A stretch of 64,000 nt of DNA from Lewinellaceae bacterium (GTDB lineage Bacteria > Bacteroidota > Bacteroidia > Chitinophagales > Saprospiraceae): contig JACJYL010000001.1 of NCBI GenBank assembly GCA_020636105.1, forward strand, positions 992,001 through 1,056,000, read 5' to 3'. Positions 9,086 through 17,572 of this stretch are shown piece by piece. Made by a program: the position numbers and the translations under genes. Positions within the stretch are counted from its first letter, which is position 1. Each line of letters starts with the position of its first letter. The notes under the pieces are model-generated. The model was not told the DNA's origin. It did no database searches and saw nothing but the letters and a program-made list of their open reading frames with translations.

Positions 9086-9889
9086 CTATCCCATTTTGGA
9101 CACATGAATCATTTTATCTTCTACCAGTTGCACCAGTTCTACAAAATGTGGGTCACGTTTTGTTTCATGGGTACGGTGGAAGGGTAAATCAACATGAATG
9201 TGTTCCACAAAATTGGAGGGAGCGGATTTCATGATATAAATATCATCCCCAAGATAAACAGCTTCTGAAATATCATGGGTTACAAAAATAACCGTTGGGT
9301 GGAAGGTCAGCCAGATGTTCGCCAGCAAATCCTGCATCTGCAAACGAGTATTTACATCCAGCGCACCAAAAGGCTCATCCATGAGGAGGATTTCCGGATT
9401 GGCCAACAAACTCCTGGCAATTGCGACCCTTTGAAGCTGTCCGCCGGAAAGGGTCGGATACTGGGCGAATTTATTTTCATGCCCGGCCAGGCCAACCATT
9501 TCAATAATCTCCATCGCTTTTTCATGTCGTTCTTTTTCCTCAACGCCTTTATACAAAAGGGACAAGCTTACGTTGTCGAGGACAGACATCCAGGGAAGAG
9601 AAGAATACTGCTGAAAAACCATCCCAACCCTGGTTTTGTTATTGGCCGGAGCATCGTGGATGAGCACTTCTCCTGACGTTGGTTGCTGTAATCCTGCGAT
9701 ATACCTTAACAAAGTAGATTTTCCGCAACCAGACATCCCCAGAATAACGACGAACTGTCCTTGCGCAGGTTTGTCCTCCACAAGAAAATCGAGGTCTTTG
9801 ATGATAAAGGTTTCTCCCCCATCATAACTTTGACTCAGATTTTTCAACTCAATAATATTCGGGCTGGGCGTATCTGTAAATAAACTCAT
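9086..9889 (-). CDS. ABC transporter ATP-binding protein, nitrate/sulfonate/taurine type
   Basis: The ATPase of an importer of the NitT/TauT class. Walker A is GMSGCGKST at 51-59, the Q-loop is VFQQYSSLPW at 91-100, the signature motif is LSGGQ at 147-151, Walker B is ILLMDEP at 167-173, and the switch histidine is H205 in VTHDISEA. Length (267 aa) and these motifs agree with SsuB/TauB/NrtD relatives. It follows the permease gene by 59 bp on the same strand, so the two should be cotranscribed. The periplasmic substrate-binding gene that normally completes the set is missing, and only a possible fragment remains in the gap between them. The substrate therefore cannot be named. Confidence 0.88.
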   Translation of the reverse strand: MSLFTDTPSPNIIELKNLSQSYDGGETFIIKDLDFLVEDKPAQGQFVVILGMSGCGKSTLLRYIAGLQQPTSGEVLIHDAPANNKTRVGMVFQQYSSLPWMSVLDNVSLSLLYKGVEEKERHEKAMEIIEMVGLAGHENKFAQYPTLSGGQLQRVAIARSLLANPEILLMDEPFGALDVNTRLQMQDLLANIWLTFHPTVIFVTHDISEAVYLGDDIYIMKSAPSNFVEHIHVDLPFHRTHETKRDPHFVELVQLVEDKMIHVSKMG

Positions 9890-9891
9890 AT

Positions 9892-9963
9892 TTCTTTAGG
9901 AATATTTGGCTTTAAATGCATCTTTAATAAAAACGTTTCCAACCGGCATCAGGATTCCTTGAA
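9892..9963 (-). pseudogene. Possible C-terminal remnant of an ABC substrate-binding protein
   Basis: Between the permease and ATPase genes, in a frame different from the permease, the minus strand reads ...GILMPVGNVFIKDAFKAKYS followed by TAA (9892-9894). The VGNVFIKDAF pattern resembles the C-terminal end of NitT/TauT-type periplasmic binding proteins, which is exactly the gene missing from this operon. The frame overlaps the last codons of the permease. A deletion could have fused the tail of a lost binding-protein gene to the permease end. The stretch is short (about 24 codons), so chance is not excluded. Confidence 0.35.
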
Positions 9964-11058
9964 TTTCCATATCCTGAATTCCCCATAAAGAATAGTGATG
10001 ATTCCGGTGATTAAAACGATAATCATTATATTCATCAGATAGGCCGGAATGTTGGAAACAAACATAGGGACCAGCACAGCAGCAGTAAACAATGCCAGGA
10101 TGATATAAATACCACTTGAAGTCTCTTTGGTTCCCAAAAGGCTCTTTTTAAAATACTTATGGGTAAATAACCGCCTGTCGAGGTAGATAAAAAGACGATC
10201 CTGCAAAAATCCAATGAAGATAATGACAATGAGAATACCAAAAACCTTATCGATTTGTCCCTGTCGGGCTTTCAGGTAGATCAATCCTCCAACACCGAGT
10301 TGTCGGTTGATCAACTCGGCAATAATAATATAGGTCCAGGAGATGGCTGTCAAAACCCTGATATCGTCCATTAAAACGGAAAAAACAGAAGGAAGATATA
10401 CGGTTTTTATGGTTTGCCAATTGGTTGCCCCCAGGGTGAATACCGTTTTTAGATAGGTATCATTTACTTCATCAATCCGTTGCACCACCACCGGCAATAA
10501 AAATACGATGATCCCAAATGCAAGGAAAGCCACTTTCATCTGGTCTTCAATTCCGAACCAAATGATGAACAACCCGGTCAGGGCGGTCAGCGGGAGAAAT
10601 CGCATCGCATCGACCTGTTTACTGAAAAGCCCCCGAAACAAAGGCACCAGCCCGATCAGGAACCCCATGGGGATGGAAATCAAAACGGCCCAAAAATACC
10701 CTTTGAGATTTAACCAGATTGAGTGCAGGGCATTATCGAACAATTTGTCTTTTTTCACCAGCTCCGGGTAGGATTTTAAGACTTTTCCCGGGGTGGGAAG
10801 TAATGGATATACTTTTTCAAACTCGGTGGCATTGGCAAATCTTATGGAATCTTCTCTAAAAAGAGAATCCCTGTTAATTTTCACGGCCGTAGTATCAAAA
10901 GCAGAAGGTGGATGGGTATCATATTCCACTATAGGTCTTTTCTCTGAAAGGCTTTCAGCAAGTGCCCACCAAATACCAATCAGGATGACGAAACCTGCTA
11001 TACTCAATAATATGCTTTGCTTTTGATCGAGTTTTCCGTGTAATTGGAACAATGACAT
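9949..11058 (-). CDS. ABC transporter permease, nitrate/sulfonate/taurine type, 369 aa
   Basis: The inner-membrane channel partner of the downstream ATPase. The BPD_transp_1 core runs roughly from residue 110 to 280. It includes the cytoplasmic EAA-like loop LGATNWQTIKTVYLPSVFSV, which docks on the ATPase. A first membrane helix lies at residues 15-32. Two features are unusual. About 65 soluble residues (about 40-105) are inserted between the first helix and the core. Two extra C-terminal hydrophobic segments (about 310-360) extend the protein to 369 aa, against about 250-280 for typical members. The last residues, WKFKES, overlap a possible binding-protein remnant in another frame, so the C-terminus may be a by-product of a deletion. 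Confidence 0.85.
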   Translation of the reverse strand: MSLFQLHGKLDQKQSILLSIAGFVILIGIWWALAESLSEKRPIVEYDTHPPSAFDTTAVKINRDSLFREDSIRFANATEFEKVYPLLPTPGKVLKSYPELVKKDKLFDNALHSIWLNLKGYFWAVLISIPMGFLIGLVPLFRGLFSKQVDAMRFLPLTALTGLFIIWFGIEDQMKVAFLAFGIIVFLLPVVVQRIDEVNDTYLKTVFTLGATNWQTIKTVYLPSVFSVLMDDIRVLTAISWTYIIIAELINRQLGVGGLIYLKARQGQIDKVFGILIVIIFIGFLQDRLFIYLDRRLFTHKYFKKSLLGTKETSSGIYIILALFTAAVLVPMFVSNIPAYLMNIMIIVLITGIITILYGEFRIWKFKES

Positions 11059-11214
11059 TTATTCAATGGTTTATTATTCGCCAAGATAGAAATTCCCGTT
11101 GCTTTCTTAAAACTAAATCCATATTATTTTCTTTTTTAATCTACAGATTATGCAGTTTTGCAATGTGCTTTTATAATATTGTTTTTTAACAGCTAAAATG
11201 ATTCACCGAACCTA

Positions 11215-12048
11215 ATGACTCTTTTGTATTTCTATGTTTCCTTCTTCAAACGCTGGCTTAAGTTTTATTTAAAGGCCCGAACGCGCCATGATGTCCACTC
11301 GCCTTTTGTGAGTGAATTCATACAGGAGGTGGTAGAAAACAAACGTCCCTATTACACTTTTTTCATCGTTGAACAATTGCGCAAAAAATTGCTCTCCATC
11401 GAGTCCGGGATCAAAATAACAGATTATGGCGCCGGGTCAATGGTCAGAAACAATAATGAACGCACGATTAGTGACCTGGCACGGTTTGCTGCCATCTCCC
11501 CTCGATTAGGCCGGATAATTTTCAACATCACCAGGGTCTACAAACCGGAGACCATTCTGGAATTAGGAACCTCTCTGGGCATTTCAACCCTTTACCTGGC
11601 GGGGGCGGCTCCTCGCTCCCGTATGATTACTATCGAAGGGTGCCCTGAAACCGCCAAAACAGCTTCCAACAACCTGCGCAACCTGGGCATGTCGAGTATT
11701 AGTGTATGGACAGGCCCGTTCAAGGAAAATCTCCTCCCGGCGCTTAAAGACCTTCAACAGTTGGATCTGTTATACCTTGACGGAGATCACCAGAAAGGGG
11801 CTACCTTAAAGTACTATAAACAATGCCTGAAATATGCCCACGAACACAGTGTTTTCATCATTGCAGATATCCACTGGTCTTCTGCGATGGAACAAGCATG
11901 GGACGCGTTAAAGAGCAAGGAAGAGGTAACGCTTGCTATTGATCTTTTTCATTTTGGGGTATTGTTTTTCAGAAAAGAACTTAAGGTGAAAGCATCCTAT
12001 TCTATTGTGCCTTACCGATGGAAACCCTGGAGAATGGGATTTTTTTAG
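11215..12048 (+). CDS. Class I SAM-dependent methyltransferase, 277 aa
   Basis: The Rossmann-fold motif I is ETILELGTSLGIST (about residues 115-128). An acidic residue follows at the end of strand 2 (MITIEGCPE), and strand 4/5 contains LLYLDGDHQKGAT and FIIADIHWS. The D-G-D-H and A-D-I-H-W pattern resembles O-methyltransferase-like proteins of the Methyltransf_24 type. An N-terminal region of about 100 residues with HDVHSPFVSEFIQEVV is typical of a Bacteroidota-wide group of unknown substrate. No signal peptide is seen; a hydrophobic, aromatic start (MTLLYFYVSFFKRW) might bind membrane. It stands alone, divergent from the ABC transporter genes and upstream of ppk1. Confidence 0.75.
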   Translation: MTLLYFYVSFFKRWLKFYLKARTRHDVHSPFVSEFIQEVVENKRPYYTFFIVEQLRKKLLSIESGIKITDYGAGSMVRNNNERTISDLARFAAISPRLGRIIFNITRVYKPETILELGTSLGISTLYLAGAAPRSRMITIEGCPETAKTASNNLRNLGMSSISVWTGPFKENLLPALKDLQQLDLLYLDGDHQKGATLKYYKQCLKYAHEHSVFIIADIHWSSAMEQAWDALKSKEEVTLAIDLFHFGVLFFRKELKVKASYSIVPYRWKPWRMGFF

Positions 12049-12280
12049 GCCCCCCGATAATTATCAATCTACAACTCTGAAAATTGAAAGATCATTTTGA
12101 AAATTGGCAGTTAACCCCTAATTTGGCAACCGCAGCCAGGCCTAATGTTTTTCGCGCTTTTGGATTCCAGGTTTCTTGAGTTTTGATTCGGCCGGCTTTT
12201 GTAATTATTTTATTTTTATGGCGATTGAGAAACCTGGAGAGCTATAAAATTTCTTTCATTTTTTTTTGAAATAACGAATT
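12049..12280. other. Intergenic leader of ppk1 with an inverted repeat
   Basis: No gene is seen. TCCAGGTTTCT (12166-12176) and AGAAACCTGGA (12228-12238) are complementary across about 50 bp. The second arm ends about 40 bp before the ppk1 start, so the pair could form a leader hairpin or an operator. No known riboswitch is recognised. Confidence 0.35.
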
Positions 12281-14404
12281 ATGCCAGGTAGAAAAAAACC
12301 ATTACTTATTAGAGACATTAGCTGGTTGTCTTTTAATTATAGAGTCATGCAGGAAGCTAAAGACCCCAGGGTTCCACTTTTCGAAAGGATAAAATTCCTG
12401 GCTATCTACTCTTCAAACCTGGATGAATTCTTCAGGGTCAGGATGGCCAACCATAGAAACCTGGTCAGAGTTGGAAAAAAGACAAGGGCAAAACTGGATT
12501 ATGACCCACAAGAGATCATCGAAAAAATACAGGAAACCGTCAATCTTCAACAGGAAGAATACAGTCAAATATTCCAGGAACAAATCGTACCGGAACTTGA
12601 AAAAAATAACATTTTTTTGCTGAGACGACTGGACCTGAATGAGGAACAAAAAGAATTTGTCGAAAATTACTTCCAGGATCATATGCTGCCTTTTGTACAG
12701 CCTGTACTGCTGGTCGGCAACAAAATCAGACCGTTTCTAAATAATGCCGCCCTTTACCTGACCGTTCTGATCAAAGAAAAAGAAAACCCTGAGGCTGAAA
12801 AGCAAATCGCCATTGTCAAGATTCCTTCCGACCATTTACCAAGATTCATACATTTGCCCTGTCCTGCCGGCATTCATCAAATCATACTTCTCGACGATAT
12901 CGTTCGCCACAGTATTTCGTGGATGTTCCCTGGATATAACATTATTGAAACATACTCCATTAAACTCACACGAGATGCCGAACTGTATATTGATGACGAA
13001 TGGAGCGGCGACCTTATGAATAAAATAAAATCAAGCCTGGCCAAACGTCATGTCGGCCCGGCTTCGCGTTTGATCTACGACAGGGAGATGCCAAAATTGG
13101 TATTGGACCACCTCAAGCATGTCCTTGAACTGGATGATCTGGATTTGCTCAAAGAAGGGCGATACCATAACAATTCCGACTTTTTTAAGTTTCCGGATTT
13201 CGGGCTCGAAAAACTCAAGGATCCGCAACAACCCAACATGCCCTACCCTCCACTTGAAAAAACGAATCGCTTTTTCGCAAAGATGAAAGAAAAAGATCAC
13301 TTCATTCATCCGCCCTATCATTCCTACGAATCTGCCATTCGATTTTTTGAAGAAGCGGCCGAAGATCCTAATGTTACCCACATAAAAATTGTTCAGTACC
13401 GCGTAGCATCAAAATCCCGAATCATGCAGGCGCTGATGAAAGCTGTTAAAATGGGGAAACAGGTAAGCGCTTTTATTGAAATTAAAGCCAGATTTGATGA
13501 AGAAGCCAACCTGGGCTGGGGAGAAAAACTGGAAAAAGCAGGCGTTACGGTCAATTACAGCATTCCCGGGCTGAAAGTCCATTCAAAACTTGCTCTGGTA
13601 AGAAGGATGGAAAACGGAATAGACAAACTTTATGCCTATATGGCCACCGGGAATTTTCATGAAGGCACCGCTAAAATTTACGCCGATATGGGATTGTTTA
13701 CCAGTGACCCCCGCCTGGTAAATGAAGTAGCCCGCGTATTTTCTTACCTGGAAACAAAACAGAAACCCATAAAACCATTCCAACACCTGCTCGTGGGGCA
13801 GTTTAACCTTCGCTCCAAACTTGAGGCTTTGATCAATTATGAAATCGCCCAGGCTGAAAAAGGTAAAAAAGCAGAAATCATCCTAAAACTGAACAGCCTT
13901 CAGGATCCAATGATGATCGAACACCTTTACAAAGCCAGTCAGGCAGGGGTCAAAATAAAACTCATTATCCGTGGTATCTGCTGCCTGGTGCCGGGAGTAA
14001 AAAACCTGAGCGATAACATTGAAGCCATAAGCATAGTGGACCGGTACCTGGAACATACCCGGGTGTTCATTTTCCACCACGGGGGCAAAAAACCAATCTA
14101 TTTATCTTCTGCTGACTGGATGACCAGAAACCTGAGCCATAGAATTGAAACAGCTTTCCCGATTTACTCAAGGGAAATCAGAAAACAAATTTTCGATTTG
14201 ATCAACATTCAGTTGTGTGATAGCATAAAAGCACGTATTTTAGATAGAAATCAGACCAATACTTACAAAACGGTAGGTTGTTCAGATATCCATATCAGAA
14301 CCCAGGTGGAATCTTACTATTACATAAAAAGAAAATTGGAATTGGACAAGCGGAAAGTTCCCAATACCCCCACAATCCCTATTGGTCCCAAAATTTCCAA
14401 TTGA
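12281..14404 (+). CDS. ppk1: Polyphosphate kinase 1
   Basis: Reversibly transfers the gamma-phosphate of ATP onto polyphosphate chains, providing phosphate and energy storage and stress resistance. The N-terminal domain opens with RDISWLSFNYRVMQEA and NLDEFFRVRMA, strongly conserved in PPK1. The two phospholipase-D-like catalytic halves carry the histidines: H434 in PGLKVHSKLAL and H592 in YLEHTRVFIF. The conserved ATGNFHEGTAKIYADMGLFT segment lies at about 455-474. The length of 707 aa is normal. The 3' end overlaps the convergent small envelope-protein gene by 26 bp. No exopolyphosphatase or pho regulator is next to it. Confidence 0.95.
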   Translation: MPGRKKPLLIRDISWLSFNYRVMQEAKDPRVPLFERIKFLAIYSSNLDEFFRVRMANHRNLVRVGKKTRAKLDYDPQEIIEKIQETVNLQQEEYSQIFQEQIVPELEKNNIFLLRRLDLNEEQKEFVENYFQDHMLPFVQPVLLVGNKIRPFLNNAALYLTVLIKEKENPEAEKQIAIVKIPSDHLPRFIHLPCPAGIHQIILLDDIVRHSISWMFPGYNIIETYSIKLTRDAELYIDDEWSGDLMNKIKSSLAKRHVGPASRLIYDREMPKLVLDHLKHVLELDDLDLLKEGRYHNNSDFFKFPDFGLEKLKDPQQPNMPYPPLEKTNRFFAKMKEKDHFIHPPYHSYESAIRFFEEAAEDPNVTHIKIVQYRVASKSRIMQALMKAVKMGKQVSAFIEIKARFDEEANLGWGEKLEKAGVTVNYSIPGLKVHSKLALVRRMENGIDKLYAYMATGNFHEGTAKIYADMGLFTSDPRLVNEVARVFSYLETKQKPIKPFQHLLVGQFNLRSKLEALINYEIAQAEKGKKAEIILKLNSLQDPMMIEHLYKASQAGVKIKLIIRGICCLVPGVKNLSDNIEAISIVDRYLEHTRVFIFHHGGKKPIYLSSADWMTRNLSHRIETAFPIYSREIRKQIFDLINIQLCDSIKARILDRNQTNTYKTVGCSDIHIRTQVESYYYIKRKLELDKRKVPNTPTIPIGPKISN

Positions 14405-14909
14405 TCTTTTTCTTTTTGTTACCGTTTTGCCTTAGGTTGAGCACCTTGCGTTTTTTGATGACATAACGAACACTTACGCCGGTTTGGCTGTAAATGCGTT
14501 TTTCGCCACCGACAATATTGATGGCAGGTTTGAAATCCCAGGAGACATTGATGCGTGCCGCTGTGAATTCGAGTCCGGCAATCAAGGTTACCCCAAAAGG
14601 GTCTTTCACAGGGAGGTTGCTTTCAGGTATTGAGAGCCATCCTTTGTGAAAACCTCCACCAGTATAGAAATTAACCCTGCGCGTAATAAATGGCATATGC
14701 TTTTCAGCAAGGAGGGTAACCATGGCCTCTTCGCGCTGAAAGCTGGATTGGATGATCCCTTCCAAGGTTACGCGTTTAGCGATCCGCTGTTTGTAAGTAA
14801 TGCCCTTGTCCGTTCCAAGACGAACCCCCATGGAAATGTCATAAGACTGTGAAGCAAGTTGAAAGGAACAAGCCAAAAGGATTCCGAGAATGAGTGTTTT
14901 TATTTTCAT
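14379..14909 (-). CDS. Small secreted protein, probably beta-barrel envelope protein
   Basis: I start it at the ATG at 14909 (MKIKTLILGILLACSFQLAS), which gives a standard signal peptide; the longer frame would need a TTG start. The mature part of about 155 aa alternates polar and hydrophobic residues with many glycines and aromatics (for example GVRLGTDKGITYKQRI, FYTGGGFHKGW, GVTLIAGLEF, TGVSVRYVI). This suggests a small outer-membrane beta-barrel. The C-terminus is strongly basic (KKRKV...NKKKKINWKFW). I do not recognise a specific family. It is convergent with ppk1 and overlaps its last 26 bp, so the two mRNAs would be complementary at their ends. Confidence 0.6.
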   Translation of the reverse strand: MKIKTLILGILLACSFQLASQSYDISMGVRLGTDKGITYKQRIAKRVTLEGIIQSSFQREEAMVTLLAEKHMPFITRRVNFYTGGGFHKGWLSIPESNLPVKDPFGVTLIAGLEFTAARINVSWDFKPAINIVGGEKRIYSQTGVSVRYVIKKRKVLNLRQNGNKKKKINWKFWDQ

Positions 14910-15045
14910 GTTTCTCAAAACGGAACCTGTTGAAATTATATTGTGATTTTCGATATGTAACTAAAAAAACGTCAGGAGTGAAGGTGGCAAGCTAAACCGA
15001 ATTATAGATCAGCGTAAATTGTAATTTACCCGGAAGCAACATTTT

Positions 15046-16014
15046 TTACTGGCCAGGAGGAGGTTCATGAACGACATGAGACTTTTTAATGATAAAAAAG
15101 GTGGCTGCTTTTGGGGTGTATTTAACGGTCTGGACATAGTCAGGGTATTTGGCCAAAACAATAGGAGCCGTATTTTTTCCCTCTGAGAGATGGGCAATCC
15201 CTAAATCGACTTCAAATTTGATCTTATCCGCAGTCAGGTCGTCATATTTACTCAACCCAACGACGCAACTTACATTAACGCTGGAGGGAAAAATAGAAAG
15301 GCTGTCGCGTTCGGGCACATTTTTGATTTCCAAAGGAATAAAAAACGACTTTTCGGTAAAGTTTTCGATAGGAATTTTCACCATAGTACTAGCCTCGCTG
15401 AGATGTAATTCACGGGGTGGCGGGAATAAAGAAACCGCTCTGTCGACTGTTTTTTTCCCATTGAGCAAAGTCAGGCTATCTGTTTTCCAAAAAGTAATGG
15501 TCTCCACCAGGGAGGCCGGCCCGGAAACGGTGACACTATCGGGATGGATGGAGAGGGTATCTGAATAATTGAACCCTTCAGAAAATTCAATTTTTTTAAT
15601 CAGCACGATCGGAACTTTGCGTTCCATTTTTTTCTCGAGTTTCAGAAAAAGTTCATTGTAATTGACATCCACCACCTTGATCCTGGGAGAAGGCAGGTTT
15701 TCCAAAATATCTGACCGCAATTGTCCGTCAGGAATTACAAGCTCATTCTCTTCTTCCATATCGTAATGCAAAGCAAGCCTGGAAAGATTATGACTGTTAA
15801 ACAGAAGATCCCACCCCCGGGCTTCAAACCTCAACATAAGATTATTGGGCGGCATTTTTGTGAACGCCATCTCTTCCGGTACATTAACATTGATGGATGC
15901 CGGCTTCCAAACCCTGTACACCTGGGAAAGCTTAACAAGAATCCAAAAAACAAGAGCTATACCGATGCAAATCATCAGTATAGCCCTGTCTTCCTGAAGT
16001 TTAATCCTTGCCAA
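15046..16014 (-). CDS. YbbR-like domain protein
   Basis: A membrane-anchored protein with one N-terminal helix (AILMICIGIALVFWILVKL, about 11-29) and a long extracytoplasmic part with at least two YbbR-type beta modules. The module signature is seen in DTLSIHPDSVTVSGPASLVETI and again in SLSIFPSSVNVSCVVG. In Firmicutes the YbbR protein CdaR regulates the diadenylate cyclase CdaA; in Bacteroidota the role is not established. The gene starts 4 bp after the yajC stop codon, consistent with the frequent Bacteroidota order DUF1573-yajC-ybbR. coaE, which often follows, is not here. Confidence 0.8.
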   Translation of the reverse strand: MARIKLQEDRAILMICIGIALVFWILVKLSQVYRVWKPASINVNVPEEMAFTKMPPNNLMLRFEARGWDLLFNSHNLSRLALHYDMEEENELVIPDGQLRSDILENLPSPRIKVVDVNYNELFLKLEKKMERKVPIVLIKKIEFSEGFNYSDTLSIHPDSVTVSGPASLVETITFWKTDSLTLLNGKKTVDRAVSLFPPPRELHLSEASTMVKIPIENFTEKSFFIPLEIKNVPERDSLSIFPSSVNVSCVVGLSKYDDLTADKIKFEVDLGIAHLSEGKNTAPIVLAKYPDYVQTVKYTPKAATFFIIKKSHVVHEPPPGQ

Positions 16015-16018
16015 GGTA

Positions 16019-16354
16019 CTATTTTTTTTCTGTGGTGTTGAACAAACTCTCTGTCATTTCTTTGGAAATGGCACTTTTTGTCACACGAATAAAAACTTTA
16101 GTCGCGATCTCTAAAGTAACGATCTGATCTTCGATTTTATTGATTTTTCCTAAAATTCCACTGGCGGTAACTACTTCGGTACCTTTTTCCAGGGCAGTCT
16201 CAAAATTACGTTGCTCTTTTTGCTTTTTGGCCTGTGGTCTTATCAGGAAAAAGTAAAAAACGATTACCATTCCTGCCATCAGGATCATACCCATGCTACC
16301 TCCTCCGCCGGGAGCTCCGCCGGCTTGTAAAAAAATGAATCCTAAGTTCAACAT
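16019..16354 (-). CDS. yajC: Preprotein translocase subunit YajC
   Basis: A small accessory subunit that associates with SecDF of the Sec translocon. The 111-aa protein has a single membrane helix (MILMAGMVIVFYFFLIRPQ, about 23-41). This runs into the diagnostic RPQAKKQKE sequence and a short cytosolic beta domain (GTEVVTASGILGKINKIEDQIVTLEIA). Length and layout are standard. It lies between the DUF1573 lipoprotein and ybbR genes on the same strand. Confidence 0.93.
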   Translation of the reverse strand: MLNLGFIFLQAGGAPGGGGSMGMILMAGMVIVFYFFLIRPQAKKQKEQRNFETALEKGTEVVTASGILGKINKIEDQIVTLEIATKVFIRVTKSAISKEMTESLFNTTEKK

Positions 16355-16430
16355 ATTAAATTTATTTTGTATAAAAAATGCCTCTTGTAACAGATAAAAA
16401 CTATCTGTAAAGGGTTAATTCACCACTGTT

Positions 16431-16934
16431 TTATTTGTTGTCGTTTCCTGGTTTCACAAATCCTGTCAGCGTTACCTTTGTGGTATTGGGATAAGTATTG
16501 GCGGTAACGGTAACGGGTTTGATTTGCTCGTTTGATTTGCCCCTTGTATTGAATTTCACGGTTATTTCACCACCTTTTCCCGGATCGATCAATTCTTTGG
16601 GCCATTCGGGAATGGTACATCCGCAAGTGGAGCGGGCACCACTGATGAGTAAGGGAATCTTCCCTGTGTTCGTAAATTTAAAAACATGTTCGACCACATC
16701 GCCTTGATTCACCTCACCAAAATTGAATTCTTCTTCCTCGAAAGTCATTTTGGCAACGTTAACGGTATCCAGGGGCTCTTTTGCCGTCACCGGATTCCGG
16801 ATAATATCTGAATTGGTAATTTTACCGTCAGCTTGAATCTCTTCAATGGTTTTCTCTTCTTTGAGTTCCGGCGTTGATTCACAAGCCGAAAAGATCAGGA
16901 ATATTAGAGCAAAAAATGAAAGTAAACGGTTCAT
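16431..16934 (-). CDS. DUF1573 domain lipoprotein
   Basis: The start at 16934 gives MNRLLSFFALIFLIFSAC, a lipoprotein signal with the lipobox cysteine in FSACES; the longer frame would add 23 basic residues in front. The mature protein has the DUF1573 Ig-like fold with FNFGEVNQGDVVEHVFKFTN, SARSTCGCTIPEW and GEITVKFNTRGKS. The STCGCT pattern is the family hallmark. The molecular role is unknown. A good promoter match lies just upstream (16950-16957), so this gene probably leads the yajC-ybbR transcription unit. Confidence 0.85.
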   Translation of the reverse strand: MNRLLSFFALIFLIFSACESTPELKEEKTIEEIQADGKITNSDIIRNPVTAKEPLDTVNVAKMTFEEEEFNFGEVNQGDVVEHVFKFTNTGKIPLLISGARSTCGCTIPEWPKELIDPGKGGEITVKFNTRGKSNEQIKPVTVTANTYPNTTKVTLTGFVKPGNDNK

Positions 16935-16949
16935 AGCATAAAATTTTGA

Positions 16950-16957
16950 CAAAAATA
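16950..16957 (-). promoter_or_regulatory. Candidate promoter of the DUF1573-yajC-ybbR operon
   Basis: On the minus strand the sequence is TATTTTTG, matching TAnnTTTG, with a TTG triplet about 22 nt upstream. The expected transcript start is roughly 10 nt before the DUF1573 ATG. The motif lies in the 90-bp spacer shared with divergent aroK. Confidence 0.45.
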
Positions 16958-17024
16958 GAACTTTTTGTTTTCCATTCGGCAATAGTGTTTGTTTTTTCCG
17001 CAATTTTGTGAAAAGAAAAAAAAT

Positions 17025-17540
17025 ATGCGCCTTTTCCTGATAGGATTTATGGGCTGCGGGAAAACATACACCGGCTCACGACTAGCAAAACAACTAAACT
17101 ATCCTTTTGTTGACCTCGATGATTATATTGAAGCCCAAACCGGAAAAAGTATTTCGCAACTATTTGACCAGGAAGGAGAAGATGGTTTCAGAATTATTGA
17201 AAAACAAGCCCTCCGAGAAATGGCTAACTACGATGAGGTTGTCGTTAGCTGCGGTGGAGGCACACCGTGTTTTTTTGACAATATGGAATGGATGAAAAAA
17301 CACGGAAAGACTATTTTTTTAGACCTCCCTCCAAAACTACTCGAAAAAAGACTAATACAAGGCCTTGAAAAAAGGCCACTTATCAAAGACCTCAATAAAA
17401 AAGGAGCATTACTATCCTTTATAGCATCAAAACTTTCAGACAGAATTCCCTTTTATCACCGGGCCGATATTATTTTCAATCCCGACAATGAAACCCTGCC
17501 CCCCTGGATTGCTTTGGAGCATTGGATTTTATACGGCTAA
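17025..17540 (+). CDS. aroK: Shikimate kinase
   Basis: Phosphorylates shikimate with ATP in aromatic amino-acid synthesis. The ATG at 17025 places the P-loop correctly near the N-terminus: MRLFLIGFMGCGKTYTGSRL, Walker A GFMGCGKT. The shikimate-binding residues are seen in FVDLDDYIE and in GEDGFRIIEKQALRE, followed by VVSCGGGTPC and the lid region LEKRPLIK. Length of 171 aa is typical. It is divergent from the DUF1573 operon, and its end lies 32 bp before the next methyltransferase start, so the two may be cotranscribed. Confidence 0.9.
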   Translation: MRLFLIGFMGCGKTYTGSRLAKQLNYPFVDLDDYIEAQTGKSISQLFDQEGEDGFRIIEKQALREMANYDEVVVSCGGGTPCFFDNMEWMKKHGKTIFLDLPPKLLEKRLIQGLEKRPLIKDLNKKGALLSFIASKLSDRIPFYHRADIIFNPDNETLPPWIALEHWILYG

Positions 17541-17572
17541 TAACTTCGCCAGCAGCGAAAAACTACATCATT

